Of a stretch of 64,000 nucleotides of DNA, positions 1-9,733 are shown in pieces (the stretch's first letter is position 1; each line of letters opens with the position of its first letter). Under the pieces are notes generated by a model. The model was not told the origin of the DNA. It saw only the letters and a list, made by a program, of their open reading frames with translations, and ran no database searches. This stretch comes from an uncultured Bacteroides sp. (GTDB lineage: Bacteria > Bacteroidota > Bacteroidia > Bacteroidales > Bacteroidaceae): contig NZ_CANRPM010000001.1 in assembly GCF_947632445.1 (NCBI RefSeq), forward strand, positions 86,519 through 150,518. Reading direction: 5' to 3'. Made by a program: the position numbers and the translations under genes.

Positions 1-2502
1 GTGATAGGCACACTGGCCACCGAAGCCGGACGGCAGGGCATCACCACCTACATGATGACGCCCGACAAGGACTACGGCCAGCTGGTGGGCGAACACGTCT
101 TCATGTACCGCCCCAAGCACACGGGCGGCTTCGAAGTGATGGGTACGGAGGAAGTCAAGGCGAAGTTCGACATCCGGTCTGCCCGACAAGTCATCGACAT
201 GCTGGGCCTGATGGGCGACGCATCGGACAACATCCCCGGCTGTCCGGGAGTGGGCGAGAAAACGGCACAGAAGCTTATCGCCCGGTTCGGCAGCATCGAG
301 AACCTGCTGGCCAATACCGATCAGTTGAATGGCACCCTGAAGACGAAGGTCGAAACGAACAAAGAGCAGATTGCCTTTTCCAAGTTTCTGGCCACCATCA
401 AGACCGACGTCCCCATCGGACTCGACATGCAGGCCCTCCTCCGCAAAGAACCCGACAAGGAGACATTGCGACGGATTTTCGAAGAACTGGAATTCCGCAC
501 TCTCATCGACCGCGTGTTCAAGAAAGACGAAGCCCCCACTCCCTTACCCTCCGCTTCGGCCGACCCATTTGCCGGCACACTCTTCGCCCGGCCGTCCACT
601 ACGGAGGAAGCCGCTCCGAAGACCGCCGCTCAAGGCGATTTGTTTGCGTTGTTTGCGGGCGAGGGGGCGGGCGGCGCCGAAAATTCGATTCTCAGCAGCT
701 TAGAAACAATCGAGACGGACTATCAACTTGTTGATACAGAAGAGAAAAGGCACGCTTTTCTTCAAAAGTTATTGACAACGGAAATTCTCTCAATAGATAC
801 GGAAACGACAGGCACCGAGCCGATGGAGGCCGAATTGGTGGGCATGAGCTTCAGCGACGCCGAAAACCGGGCGTGGTACGTTCCCGTTCCGGTCGACCGG
901 CAAGAAGCTCTCAACATTGTAAACGAGCTTCGCTCGCTCTACGAGAACCCCAAGTCACTCAAGGTCGGACAGAACATCAAGTACGACATGATTGTTCTTC
1001 AGAACTACGGCGTCCGTGTGCAAGGCCCGCTCTTCGACACCATGCTCGCCCACTACGTGCTCCAGCCCGAACTGCGACACAACATGGACTATCTGGCCGA
1101 AATCTACCTGCACTACCGCACCATCCACATCGACCAACTCATCGGCCCGCGAGGCAAAGGACAGAAGAGCATGCGCGACCTCGCCCCCGCCGACGTCTAC
1201 CGCTACGCCTGCGAAGACGCCGACGTCACCCTGAAGCTGAAAAACGTACTTGAGAAAGAACTCAAGGCGCAAGGCGTGGAGCACCTCTTCCACGAAATAG
1301 AAATGCCGCTTGTCCCCGTCCTCGTGAACATCGAGAGCAACGGCGTGCGTCTGGACACCGAAGCCCTGAAGCAGTCGGCCTCGCACTTCAACGCCCGCAC
1401 CCGGCAAATCGAGGAAGAGATCTACGCACTGGCAGGCGGAGCCTTCAACATCGCCTCGCCCAGACAGGTGGGCGAAGTGCTCTTCGACAATCTCAAGCTG
1501 GCGGAAAAGCCCAAGAAGACCAAAACCGGCCAATACGTCACCTCCGAGGAAGTGCTCGAAAGCCTGCGCGGCAAACACGACATCGTGGGCAAGATACTGG
1601 AACACCGGGGCCTGAAGAAGTTACTGGGCACCTACGTCGAAGCCCTGCCCCTGCTCATCAACCCTCGGACAGGACGCATCCACACCTCGTTCAACCAGGC
1701 CGTCACTGCCACCGGCCGCCTCAGCTCAAGCAACCCCAACCTGCAGAACATTCCCATCCGTGACGAGGACGGCAAGGAAATCCGCAAGGCCTTCATTCCC
1801 GACGACGGCTGCGAATTCTTCTCGGCCGACTATTCGCAGATAGAGCTGCGCATCATGGCCCATCTCAGCGAAGACCCCGACATGATAGAAGCCTTCGTCG
1901 AGGGGCACGACATCCATGCCGCCACCGCCGCCAAGATATACAAGACAAGCATCGGCGACGTCACTCCCGACATGCGCCGCAAGGCCAAGACGGCGAACTT
2001 CGGCATCATCTACGGCATCTCGGTCTTCGGGCTGGCCGAACGCATGAACGTCTCCCGTCAGGAAGCCAAAGACCTGATAGACGGCTACTTCGCCACCTAT
2101 CCCCGCGTAAAGGCCTACATGGACCGCAGCATCGACGTGGCCCGCGAACAAGGCTACGTGGAAACCGTCTTCCACCGCAAGCGCTTCCTGCCCGACATCA
2201 ACTCGCACAACGCCGTCGTGCGCGGCTATGCCGAACGAAACGCCATCAACGCACCCATCCAGGGCAGCGCCGCCGACATCATCAAAGTGGCGATGGCCCG
2301 CATCCACCGGCGCTTCCAAAGCAACGGCCTGAAGGCAAAGATGATTCTGCAAGTCCACGACGAACTGAACTTCAGCGTCCCGACGGCCGAAAAAGAACTC
2401 GTGCAGCAAATCGTCATCGAGGAAATGGAGAACGCCTACCGCATGCGCGTCCCTCTCAAGGCCGACTGCGGCTGGGGAACCAACTGGCTGGAGGCGCATT
2501 AA
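1..2502 (+). CDS. polA: DNA polymerase I, 5'-truncated by the window edge
   Basis: 5'-3' exonuclease helix-hairpin-helix (GCPGVGEKTA), 3'-5' exonuclease-like domain and polymerase motifs (SADYSQIELRIMAHLSED, RRKAKTANFGIIYG, QVHDELNF). Confidence 0.97.
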   Translation: MIGTLATEAGRQGITTYMMTPDKDYGQLVGEHVFMYRPKHTGGFEVMGTEEVKAKFDIRSARQVIDMLGLMGDASDNIPGCPGVGEKTAQKLIARFGSIENLLANTDQLNGTLKTKVETNKEQIAFSKFLATIKTDVPIGLDMQALLRKEPDKETLRRIFEELEFRTLIDRVFKKDEAPTPLPSASADPFAGTLFARPSTTEEAAPKTAAQGDLFALFAGEGAGGAENSILSSLETIETDYQLVDTEEKRHAFLQKLLTTEILSIDTETTGTEPMEAELVGMSFSDAENRAWYVPVPVDRQEALNIVNELRSLYENPKSLKVGQNIKYDMIVLQNYGVRVQGPLFDTMLAHYVLQPELRHNMDYLAEIYLHYRTIHIDQLIGPRGKGQKSMRDLAPADVYRYACEDADVTLKLKNVLEKELKAQGVEHLFHEIEMPLVPVLVNIESNGVRLDTEALKQSASHFNARTRQIEEEIYALAGGAFNIASPRQVGEVLFDNLKLAEKPKKTKTGQYVTSEEVLESLRGKHDIVGKILEHRGLKKLLGTYVEALPLLINPRTGRIHTSFNQAVTATGRLSSSNPNLQNIPIRDEDGKEIRKAFIPDDGCEFFSADYSQIELRIMAHLSEDPDMIEAFVEGHDIHAATAAKIYKTSIGDVTPDMRRKAKTANFGIIYGISVFGLAERMNVSRQEAKDLIDGYFATYPRVKAYMDRSIDVAREQGYVETVFHRKRFLPDINSHNAVVRGYAERNAINAPIQGSAADIIKVAMARIHRRFQSNGLKAKMILQVHDELNFSVPTAEKELVQQIVIEEMENAYRMRVPLKADCGWGTNWLEAH

Positions 2503-2733
2503 CGCGGGGATTGGACTGACTGAAAAATACTGACAAAACAGGCCTGCTTTCCGGCCGTTTTCCTCCCATTTGCTTTCGCTAAAAAGAGGGCTTCGGACCC
2601 CCGCCAGAAGGTGTTCTGAAGGGGGTCTAATCGATCCCCCGTATCGATCAACGTCGATCTTCCGTATCGACAGAAGCCGTTGTTCCGTATCGACAGAGAG
2701 GGGTATTCGGGAGCGGTAATAAATATATACACA
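2486..2733 (+). repeat. Interspersed repeat family, copy 1 (two 23-bp-type core units)
   Basis: Shares CTGACTGAAAAATACTGACAAAA...CCGCCAGAAGGTGTTCTGAAGGGGGT...CGACAGAAGCCGTT.TTCCGTA..GGTAATAAATATATACA with copies at 5681-5946 and 40648-40940. Confidence 0.85.
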
Positions 2734-2748
2734 AACCGCAGGCTCCGG

Positions 2749-3708
2749 TCAAGGCAGCCGGCGCGGAAGATCCTCGGCAAGGATGCGCGTAAACTTCCGG
2801 GCGCCTACGTCGGACAAATGGTTCACGTCGTAGAAATCGTCGTCCGCAAAGCGCGTGTCTCTGAAGTAGTCCATGCACACCACGTTGTCGCACTGCCGGC
2901 GCACTTCATCCATCGCGGCGTACATCAGCCGCAACTGTTCATCGCCCACATGCGTATAATAGAGTTCGTGCACGGGCGGCACCACCAGACAGAGACGCAC
3001 ACCCCGCTCCCGGCAGGCCTTTGCCACGCGAAGCATCCGCTCGCAGTTCAGCCGGTAGACCTCCCGACACACTTTGTCGTTCACATCCGTCACCGAATGA
3101 CCCGAAACAGCCGCTTTCCAATCTTTCCAACCGGATTTGCGTTCCGACAAGGCAAACGTATAATCGAAACCCAGACTGTCGATGCACACCGTCGGCTGAT
3201 GCAGCAGGTAGTACTTCTTCCATTTTTCAAAACTTACCGGAAAGTTCTGGATGCACTCGATGTCATAAAGCGGATTGCGGTTACCCGACGAAATGCCGCG
3301 ATAGATGCGCTGCTCCGCTTTTGATAATAATTCTCCTGCCCCTTCCCCGATAAATATTCCGGTATAATCATCATCCTTCCACAACATCTGGAAGCAGACA
3401 CCCCAAAGTATCGTCTTCAGGCGGGGCATGTCGTCGATGAAACGCATCAGGGAGGCTTCGTTATACTTCACCCACTCTCCGCTTATCGCCAGGCTGTAAG
3501 CACTATCGCCCAGATAAGCCGGAAAAATGCCGTAGTCGGCCACCGAACTCCCTATGACCAGCGTCTTTATCGCCCCGGCCTTGCGGGCTATCAGTTCGTC
3601 CTTGAACACATACGGGTTGGGAATACGGCGCAGCGACCATTCAAACAACACCAGCACCGCCAACAGAGGGATGCCGATGCACACGATACGCAACAAAAAC
3701 TTCTTCAT
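2749..3708 (-). CDS. SGNH/DltD-AlgX-like secreted protein, probable O-acylation partner of the adjacent MBOAT
   Basis: N-terminal TM; VIGSSVADYGIFP; C-terminal DxxH-like FYDVNHLSDVGARKF; adjacent to MBOAT. Confidence 0.7.
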   Translation of the reverse strand: MKKFLLRIVCIGIPLLAVLVLFEWSLRRIPNPYVFKDELIARKAGAIKTLVIGSSVADYGIFPAYLGDSAYSLAISGEWVKYNEASLMRFIDDMPRLKTILWGVCFQMLWKDDDYTGIFIGEGAGELLSKAEQRIYRGISSGNRNPLYDIECIQNFPVSFEKWKKYYLLHQPTVCIDSLGFDYTFALSERKSGWKDWKAAVSGHSVTDVNDKVCREVYRLNCERMLRVAKACRERGVRLCLVVPPVHELYYTHVGDEQLRLMYAAMDEVRRQCDNVVCMDYFRDTRFADDDFYDVNHLSDVGARKFTRILAEDLPRRLP

Positions 3709-3717
3709 AATTCTCCT

Positions 3718-5154
3718 TTAAAATTGAAAGTAAATAAACTCCGCCTGCATACCTTTCAAGAAAAGCACCGACAGAACCAACATATAATAAACGCACCAGC
3801 GCAACGCGGGCGCTTTCACCGCGCCGTCTATCTGCAACGCATGCTGCTTGTCGCGTTGCAGCCACTCCACCGCCAGCAGAACCGCCGCATAAAGCCCGGC
3901 CCGCTTGCCATACGCCATCGAAAGCTGGAACAGCGACGGCGAACACATCCTGTTCAGGTAGTCCCACGCCTGCCCGATACTCTCGGCGCGGAAGACAATC
4001 CACCCCGCCACGACGAGCAGGAACGTGAGAAGCATCTGCCCCAGCTCCCCGACGGAAGGCATCCGCCGCCCTGCCGCCACCGCGCCGGTGTACTTCCGGT
4101 TCGTCCCCAGCAGCATAAGCGGGAAGAACAGCAAGGCATGATAGGCGCCCCACACGACAAACGTCCAGTTGGCGCCGTGCCACAACCCGCTCACCAAGAA
4201 GATAATCATCGTGTTCGCCATGACCTTGCGGCGGGCGCAGCGGCTGCCGCCCAGCGGAATGTAGATGTAATCGCGGAACCACGTGGTGAGCGAGATGTGC
4301 CAGCGTCGCCAGAACTCCGCTATGTTCCTCGAAAAGTAAGGGAAGTTGAAGTTGCGCATCAGGTCGATGCCGAACAGGCGTGCCGTGCCGATGGCGATGT
4401 CCGAATAGCCGGAGAAGTCGCCGTATATCTGGAACGTAAAGAGGATGCCGCCTGTCAGCAGCGTGAAGCCCGACTGTTCGGTATAGCTGTCCCAAATCAG
4501 GTTGACGGCGGCAGCGCAATTATCCGCCACCACCACCTTCTTGAAGAATCCCCACAACATCTGCCGGCAGCCGTCCACGGCCTGCGCATAATCGAACGAA
4601 CGCGGGCGATAGAACTGCGGCAGGAGGTTGGTGGCGCGTTCGATAGGCCCCGCCACCAGCTGGGGAAAGAAACTGACGTAGGCAAAGAAAGCCACGATGT
4701 CCCGGCAGGCAGGCAGTTTCTTCCGGTAGACATCAATGCTGTAGCTCAACGCCTGAAAGGTGTAGAAACTGATGCCCACCGGCAGCAGGATGTCCAGCGT
4801 CACCCCGTCCGCTTCCACTCCCAGGCTGCGGAGCAGGGCGGCCAGGTTTTCGGCAAAGAAGTTGTAGTATTTGAACACACCGAGAATGGAAAGGTTGAGC
4901 ACGATGTTGGCAACGCTCACAGCCTTCTGCCGCCTTCGTTTGCCTTCGAAGGCTTCTATCAGCCTTCCGCTGCAATAACTGAACAAGGTGGTAAGCGCAA
5001 TCAGGATGAGAAAACGTCCGTCCCACCAACCATAAAACACATAACTGACCACCACCAGGAAAAAGTTCTGCCACTTCAGTTGCCTGAACACGAACCAATA
5101 GAGCAGGAAGACCGCAGGCAGGAAAACCAGGAATTCAATCGAATTGAAAAGCAC
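3718..5154 (-). CDS. MBOAT family O-acyltransferase (AlgI/DltB-like)
   Basis: Multi-TM; LLPVGISFYTFQALSYSIDVYR, NFPYFSRNIAEFWRRWHISLTTWFRDYIYIPLGG, SGLWHGANWTFVVWG. Confidence 0.93.
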   Translation of the reverse strand: MLFNSIEFLVFLPAVFLLYWFVFRQLKWQNFFLVVVSYVFYGWWDGRFLILIALTTLFSYCSGRLIEAFEGKRRRQKAVSVANIVLNLSILGVFKYYNFFAENLAALLRSLGVEADGVTLDILLPVGISFYTFQALSYSIDVYRKKLPACRDIVAFFAYVSFFPQLVAGPIERATNLLPQFYRPRSFDYAQAVDGCRQMLWGFFKKVVVADNCAAAVNLIWDSYTEQSGFTLLTGGILFTFQIYGDFSGYSDIAIGTARLFGIDLMRNFNFPYFSRNIAEFWRRWHISLTTWFRDYIYIPLGGSRCARRKVMANTMIIFLVSGLWHGANWTFVVWGAYHALLFFPLMLLGTNRKYTGAVAAGRRMPSVGELGQMLLTFLLVVAGWIVFRAESIGQAWDYLNRMCSPSLFQLSMAYGKRAGLYAAVLLAVEWLQRDKQHALQIDGAVKAPALRWCVYYMLVLSVLFLKGMQAEFIYFQF

Positions 5155-5236
5155 AATATCAGCGATTTATTTGCTGCCCAATTCCCAAAGACAGCGCCCA
5201 TAAATACGCGAAAGACGTGGGAATTTTTGTTTATCA

Positions 5237-5390
5237 GTTCTAAGGTATCGCCAAACACCCACTCAACAATAAAACAACAACATCCCACGCCAGACGTATG
5301 CGCACACCCGCAGAAAGGGCATGCGTACTGAATAGCACGAGCGTCTGTATTGTTTATCCTGTTGAGTTAAAATTTGGCGATTTTTAGAAC
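5237..5390. repeat. ~154-bp imperfect palindromic (MITE-like) element
   Basis: Left arm GTTCTAAGGTATCGCCAAACACCCACTCAACA pairs with right arm TGTTGAGTTAAAATTTGGCGATTTTTAGAAC. Confidence 0.65.
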
Positions 5391-5562
5391 TCGGATAAAG
5401 CCAAAACGCTTTCGTAATATGTTCACAAAACTCGTCTTTCCTTCTTTTGCCGCAACGGGCAACGTGGGGAAAAACGCTGCAAAGTTAACCAAATTCCGAT
5501 ACAATACAACGCTCAAAGGGATGTTGTCGCGCAAAAATAGTAAAAAACGATAAAAGAAAAGA

Positions 5563-5662
5563 GTTATGGCACTAAAAGCGGGGCATTGCGGCCCTTCCCG
5601 ACGCGGGGAAACCCACCCTCTCCCGACGGCCTGTCCGGTGCGAAGGCGCAGGCTGCCGGCAT
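5563..5662 (+). pseudogene. Degenerate duplicate of the ychF 5' end
   Basis: ATGGCACTAAAAGCGGGGCATTGCGGCCCTTCCCGACGCGGGGAAACCCACCCTCTCCCGACGGCCTGTCCGGTGCGAAGGCGCAGGCTGCC closely matches ychF positions 6140-6230. Confidence 0.85.
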
Positions 5663-5680
5663 CCGAAAGCAAGGCAATGC

Positions 5681-5946
5681 GGGGACTGACTGAAAAATAC
5701 TGACAAAAAGGGCCTGCTTTCCGGTCCTTTTCCTACCTTTTGCCATCGCTAAAAAAAGGTGTTCGGACCCCGCCAGAAGGTGTTCTGAAGGGGGTTCAGT
5801 CGATTAAGTTAAGCGATCATTGTCGATTAACTTAAGCGATCATCATCGACTAACTTAAGCGATCATCGTCGATTAACTTAAGCGATCATCGTCGATTAAC
5901 TTAGTCGACAGAAGCCGTTATTCCGTACCGGTAATAAATATATACA
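5681..5946 (+). repeat. Interspersed repeat family, copy 2 (about five 23-bp core units of the TAACTTAAG type)
   Basis: Tandem CGATTAACTTAAGCGATCATCGT units between flanks shared with copies 1 and 3. Confidence 0.88.
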
Positions 5947-6096
5947 GCAACCTTCCGGTGCCGCCTAACGTCCGTCGGGGATGCCGCCGCGCGAAACAGG
6001 GAAAAACAATCAACGGAAAGAGCGGACGGCCGACCGGGGCACACATTCGTGAGGCATTTTTCACCGAACCTTCGGGGAATAGAAAAATAAAAGAGC

Positions 6097-6105
6097 TATC
6101 TTTGC
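6097..6105 (+). promoter_or_regulatory. Putative Bacteroides -7 box upstream of ychF
   Basis: TATCTTTGC matches TAnnTTTG. Confidence 0.5.
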
Positions 6106-6139
6106 AGCCTGTTAGGTTGAATATAATATAGAATAGACT

Positions 6140-7243
6140 ATGGCATTAAAAGCAGGTATCGTGGGCCTTCCCAACGTGGGAAAATCCACCCTCTTCAACT
6201 GCCTGTCCAGTGCGAAGGCGCAGGCAGCCAACTTTCCGTTCTGTACCATCGACGCGCAGATGGGGCAGGTGTCCGTGCCCGACGAACGGCTGACCCGACT
6301 GGCCGAAATCGTCCATCCGGGCCGCATCGTCCCTGCCGTGTGCGACATCGTCGACATTGCCGGACTGGTCAAGGGCGCCAGCAAAGGCGAAGGCTTGGGC
6401 AACCAGTTCCTGGGCAATATCCGCGAGTGCGATGCCATCATCCACGTGCTGCGCTGCTTCGACAACGGTAACATCGTCCATGTGGACGGCTCCGTCGACC
6501 CCGTGCGCGACAAGGAAATCATCGACACCGAACTCCAGCTGAAAGACCTCGAAACGGTGGAAAACCGCATCAAGCGCGTAGAAAAGGCAGCCAAAGTGGG
6601 CGGCGACAAGAACGCCCGGCTGGAATACGAACTGCTGCTCCGCTACAAGGCAGCACTGGAGCAGGGCAAAAGCGCGCGGACCGTCGTCCCGCAGAACGAG
6701 GACGAAGAGGCCTGCGCCAGGCAGATGTTTCTGCTCACCACCAAGCCCGTGCTCTACGTGTGCAACGTCGACGACGCCTCCGCCGCCACCGGAAACGCCT
6801 ACGTGGAGCAGGTGCGCAAGTCCGTCGAGGGTGAAGATGCCCGGCTGATGTTCATCTCCGCCCAGACCGAAGCCGACATTGCCGAACTGGAAACCTACGA
6901 GGAGAAGCAGATGTTCCTCGAAGACCTCGGCCTGAAGGAAAGCGGCTGCAACCGCCTCATCAAGGCCATCTACAGCCTGCTCGACCTGGAAACGTTCATC
7001 ACCGCCGGCGAAATGGAAGTCAAGGCCTGGACCTACCGCAAGGGCTGGAAGGCGCCGCAGTGTGCCGGCATCATCCACACCGACTTCGAGAAGGGTTTCA
7101 TCCGCGCCGAGGTTATCAAGTACGACGACTACATCAGGTACGGTTCCGAAGCGGCCGTGCGCGAAGCCGGCAAGCTCAGCGTCGAAGGCAAGGACTACGT
7201 GGTGCAGGACGGCGACATCATGCACTTCCGCTTCAACGTATAA
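6140..7243 (+). CDS. ychF: Redox-regulated ATPase/GTPase YchF
   Basis: GIVGLPNVGKSTLFN P-loop; DIAGLVKGASKGEGLGNQFL; C-terminal TGS-like domain. Confidence 0.97.
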   Translation: MALKAGIVGLPNVGKSTLFNCLSSAKAQAANFPFCTIDAQMGQVSVPDERLTRLAEIVHPGRIVPAVCDIVDIAGLVKGASKGEGLGNQFLGNIRECDAIIHVLRCFDNGNIVHVDGSVDPVRDKEIIDTELQLKDLETVENRIKRVEKAAKVGGDKNARLEYELLLRYKAALEQGKSARTVVPQNEDEEACARQMFLLTTKPVLYVCNVDDASAATGNAYVEQVRKSVEGEDARLMFISAQTEADIAELETYEEKQMFLEDLGLKESGCNRLIKAIYSLLDLETFITAGEMEVKAWTYRKGWKAPQCAGIIHTDFEKGFIRAEVIKYDDYIRYGSEAAVREAGKLSVEGKDYVVQDGDIMHFRFNV

Positions 7244-7286
7244 GGACACAAGACAACGATTACTTTAAAATCAAGGAAGAAACGTC

Positions 7287-8180
7287 ATGCTACCGTTACT
7301 CAACATTCACTGGAACCCCGACCCCGAACTGTTCAACCTTTTCGGCATCTCCATCCGTTACTATGGCCTGCTGTGGGTCGTCGGCCTGGCTTTTGCCTAC
7401 TTCATCGTGCAGAGGGAATACCGCGACCGCCGCATCGCCGGCGACAAGTTCGAACCGCTGTTCTTCTATTGCTTCTTCGGCGTCCTCATCGGTGCCCGCC
7501 TGGGGCACTGCCTGTTCTACCAGCCCGACTATTACCTGCATCATTTCTGGGAAATGATTCTTCCCGTGAAGTTCCTCCCGAACGGCGGCTGGAAGTTTAC
7601 GGGCTACGAAGGGCTTGCCAGTCACGGCGGCACGCTGGGCCTCATCTTCGCCCTCTGGCTCTACTGCCGCAAGACGAAGATGCACTACATGGACGTGCTC
7701 GACATGATTGCCGTAGCCACTCCCCTGACTGCCTGCTGCATCCGTCTGGCCAATCTGATGAACTCCGAGATTATCGGCCGCCCGACGGATGTTCCCTGGG
7801 CCTTCGTCTTCGAGCGTGTGGACATGGTACCCCGCCATCCGGCCCAGTTCTACGAGGCATTGGCCTACTTCATCTTCTTCCTCGGCATGGTGTGGCTGTA
7901 CAGGCGCGGACAGAAACAGGCTTCCGCCGCACCACCGCGCACCGACTTCAGCAAGGCCGCCAAGTCCGATGCACCGGCAGCGTCCCTGCCCTATCCTCGC
8001 GGCTTCTTCTTCGGGCTTTGCCTGACGGAGATTTTCATCTTCCGCTTCTTCATCGAGTTCCTCAAGGAGAACCAGGTGGACTTCGAGGAAAGCATGACGC
8101 TGAACATGGGGCAGTGGCTCAGTGTGCCTTTCGTTCTTATCGGGCTTTATTTCATGTTCCTCTACGGGCGCAGGAGATAG
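7287..8180 (+). CDS. lgt: Prolipoprotein diacylglyceryl transferase
   Basis: [55 protein letters not shown]. Confidence 0.96.
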   Translation: MLPLLNIHWNPDPELFNLFGISIRYYGLLWVVGLAFAYFIVQREYRDRRIAGDKFEPLFFYCFFGVLIGARLGHCLFYQPDYYLHHFWEMILPVKFLPNGGWKFTGYEGLASHGGTLGLIFALWLYCRKTKMHYMDVLDMIAVATPLTACCIRLANLMNSEIIGRPTDVPWAFVFERVDMVPRHPAQFYEALAYFIFFLGMVWLYRRGQKQASAAPPRTDFSKAAKSDAPAASLPYPRGFFFGLCLTEIFIFRFFIEFLKENQVDFEESMTLNMGQWLSVPFVLIGLYFMFLYGRRR

Positions 8181-8193
8181 CGACCCGCTTCGT

Positions 8194-9291
8194 TCACTTC
8201 CTGCCTGCCACCACCTTCAGCAGGCGGGGCGTGTAGCGGCGCATCACATAGAACGTGCCCAGCAATAAGAACACCGTCAGGACAACAGCCGAAGTGTACA
8301 CCAGCAGCAAAGACCAATCCGTCGCGGGAGCGAAGGTGATGAACAGCAGTTTCAGCAGCCGGCCCACTACCAAGCTATGTGCCACATACACAAAGAAACT
8401 CGCCGATGCCAAGAAAGGATTTACCTTACAGATACCCCGTTTCAGCAGCCAGGCTGCAACATTATAGGCAAAGACCAGTCCCGCCAGAACATTCAGTTGC
8501 TTGATGACTTCCTGTGCTTCCGGCCAATCATGCGCCGCCACCATGTGGAGCACACCCAGCAGCAGATAGAGAAAGACGGAAACCTTGAAATACCGTCCGA
8601 ACACTTGCAACATGTCCTTACGGTTGATACTCATATAGGCTCCCCAGCAGAAGAAGAAAAGTGCATGCTCAAAACCCAGCAAATTAAGGTGCAAATGAGG
8701 CACGACAAACCAGAAAAGTCCCAGCAAGCAGATAAAATAACGTCCCAGGCGCTTGATAAGCACATGCAGCAAAGGGGTGCACAACACAATGACAATCAGG
8801 TCGCGCACGAACCAAAGAGGGGCATTTACCTGGAACATACCTTCGGACGGCAGCATGTCACATACCCAAAAACAGGAGAGCAAGTCCCGCCACGAAAACG
8901 TGAAGCCAAGCCCTGACGTATATCGGCTGAAAAGCGGATTGAAGGTAATAGCTATCAGCAGCACTAAAGCCAGTACGTTCCAAATGACATAAGGAATGAC
9001 GAGCGACTTCACCCGGTTTTTGAACTTGCGGAGATAGGTCTCCTTCGTCATCTCCACCCCTAAAAAAAAGACGAAACCCGAAATGAAATAATAAATCGGG
9101 ACACTCTGCCCCCGTAGAAAAGCATCAATCCAACGGTTGATTTCCATGAAAAGCGAATGGTCTGCGAACGTCAGTTCCTGCCCACGCAGTTCAAGCCCTT
9201 CCGACGAGAAAGTGTGAATCGTCAGCACTACCACCGCCAACGGAAAGCGCAACAAATCCAGCGCCTGTGAGCGCAAATCGTTTTTACCCAT
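8194..9291 (-). CDS. Acyltransferase family 3 membrane protein
   Basis: N-terminal LDLLRFPLAVVVLTIHTF; about 10 TM segments. Confidence 0.85.
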   Translation of the reverse strand: MGKNDLRSQALDLLRFPLAVVVLTIHTFSSEGLELRGQELTFADHSLFMEINRWIDAFLRGQSVPIYYFISGFVFFLGVEMTKETYLRKFKNRVKSLVIPYVIWNVLALVLLIAITFNPLFSRYTSGLGFTFSWRDLLSCFWVCDMLPSEGMFQVNAPLWFVRDLIVIVLCTPLLHVLIKRLGRYFICLLGLFWFVVPHLHLNLLGFEHALFFFCWGAYMSINRKDMLQVFGRYFKVSVFLYLLLGVLHMVAAHDWPEAQEVIKQLNVLAGLVFAYNVAAWLLKRGICKVNPFLASASFFVYVAHSLVVGRLLKLLFITFAPATDWSLLLVYTSAVVLTVFLLLGTFYVMRRYTPRLLKVVAGRK

Positions 9292-9335
9292 AAATTTGTT
9301 TTGATTAAATTGTGATTAAAAAAAGAAACTAAAAA

Positions 9336-9483
9336 GCATGTCCCTACTGCCATTTCGTAATGAGGAAATACACACAGTAAAGGACACGCCCATCCACAAT
9401 AAATCAAAACGGGGTGTACTGACCTGCACTATTTCTTCGGATTCGTTCAGATAAAATTGGTCGTTTTTTCTAACACAAGAAAC
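9336..9483. ncRNA. Candidate structured RNA unit B (strand uncertain)
   Basis: Hairpin GCATGTCC...GGACACGC, then CCATCCACA, then TTCGGATTCGTTC..GGTCGTTTTTTCT; paralogous to 9583-9733. Confidence 0.35.
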
Positions 9484-9582
9484 GCCGGCGGGGCAATATA
9501 ATGAAAAGTTATTTTATTCTATGTCATACTCTTTTTTATTTAACGGTTTGTCCTACGGGAAGAAAAGTACCGATACAGAAAA

Positions 9583-9733
9583 GGGGTGTTCGCTGCTTGC
9601 CCGGCGTATAGAAGGTAACGACCAAATCACCTGAATCCAAACCAAGGCAAACCGACAGAACACACCCCATCCGGGTGTATCCACATTTTGTCTCTTTTGG
9701 ATTTGTTCGGGTCGTTTTTTCTATACAAGAAAC
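9583..9733. ncRNA. Candidate structured RNA unit A (strand uncertain)
   Basis: Hairpin GGGGTGTTC...GAACACACCCC, then CCATCC..ATCCACA, then TTTGGATTTGTTCGGGTCGTTTTTTCT; paralogous to unit B. Confidence 0.35.

Noticed and set aside
955-2499. Long minus-strand ORFs opposite polA (216 and 257 aa)
   Set aside because: Shadow ORFs of a strongly supported coding gene with GC-biased codons; no recognisable domain.
2499-2780. ORFs such as '...GRKTAGKQACFVSIFQSVQSPR' and 5564-5746 as genuine small proteins
   Set aside because: They are translations of the interspersed repeat left end; recurrence reflects the DNA repeat, not a protein family.
3724-5331. 535-aa plus-strand ORF opposite the MBOAT gene and 292-aa ORF 3641-4519
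   Set aside because: Antisense shadow; Arg/His/Gln-rich low-plausibility translation, whereas the minus strand encodes a clear MBOAT.
5780-5920. Tandem CGATTAACTTAAGCGATCATCGT units as a CRISPR array
   Set aside because: No unique spacers; units are contiguous 23-bp tandem repeats inside the interspersed repeat family.
6146-7249. 367-aa minus-strand ORF opposite ychF
   Set aside because: Mirror ORF of ychF with no domain.
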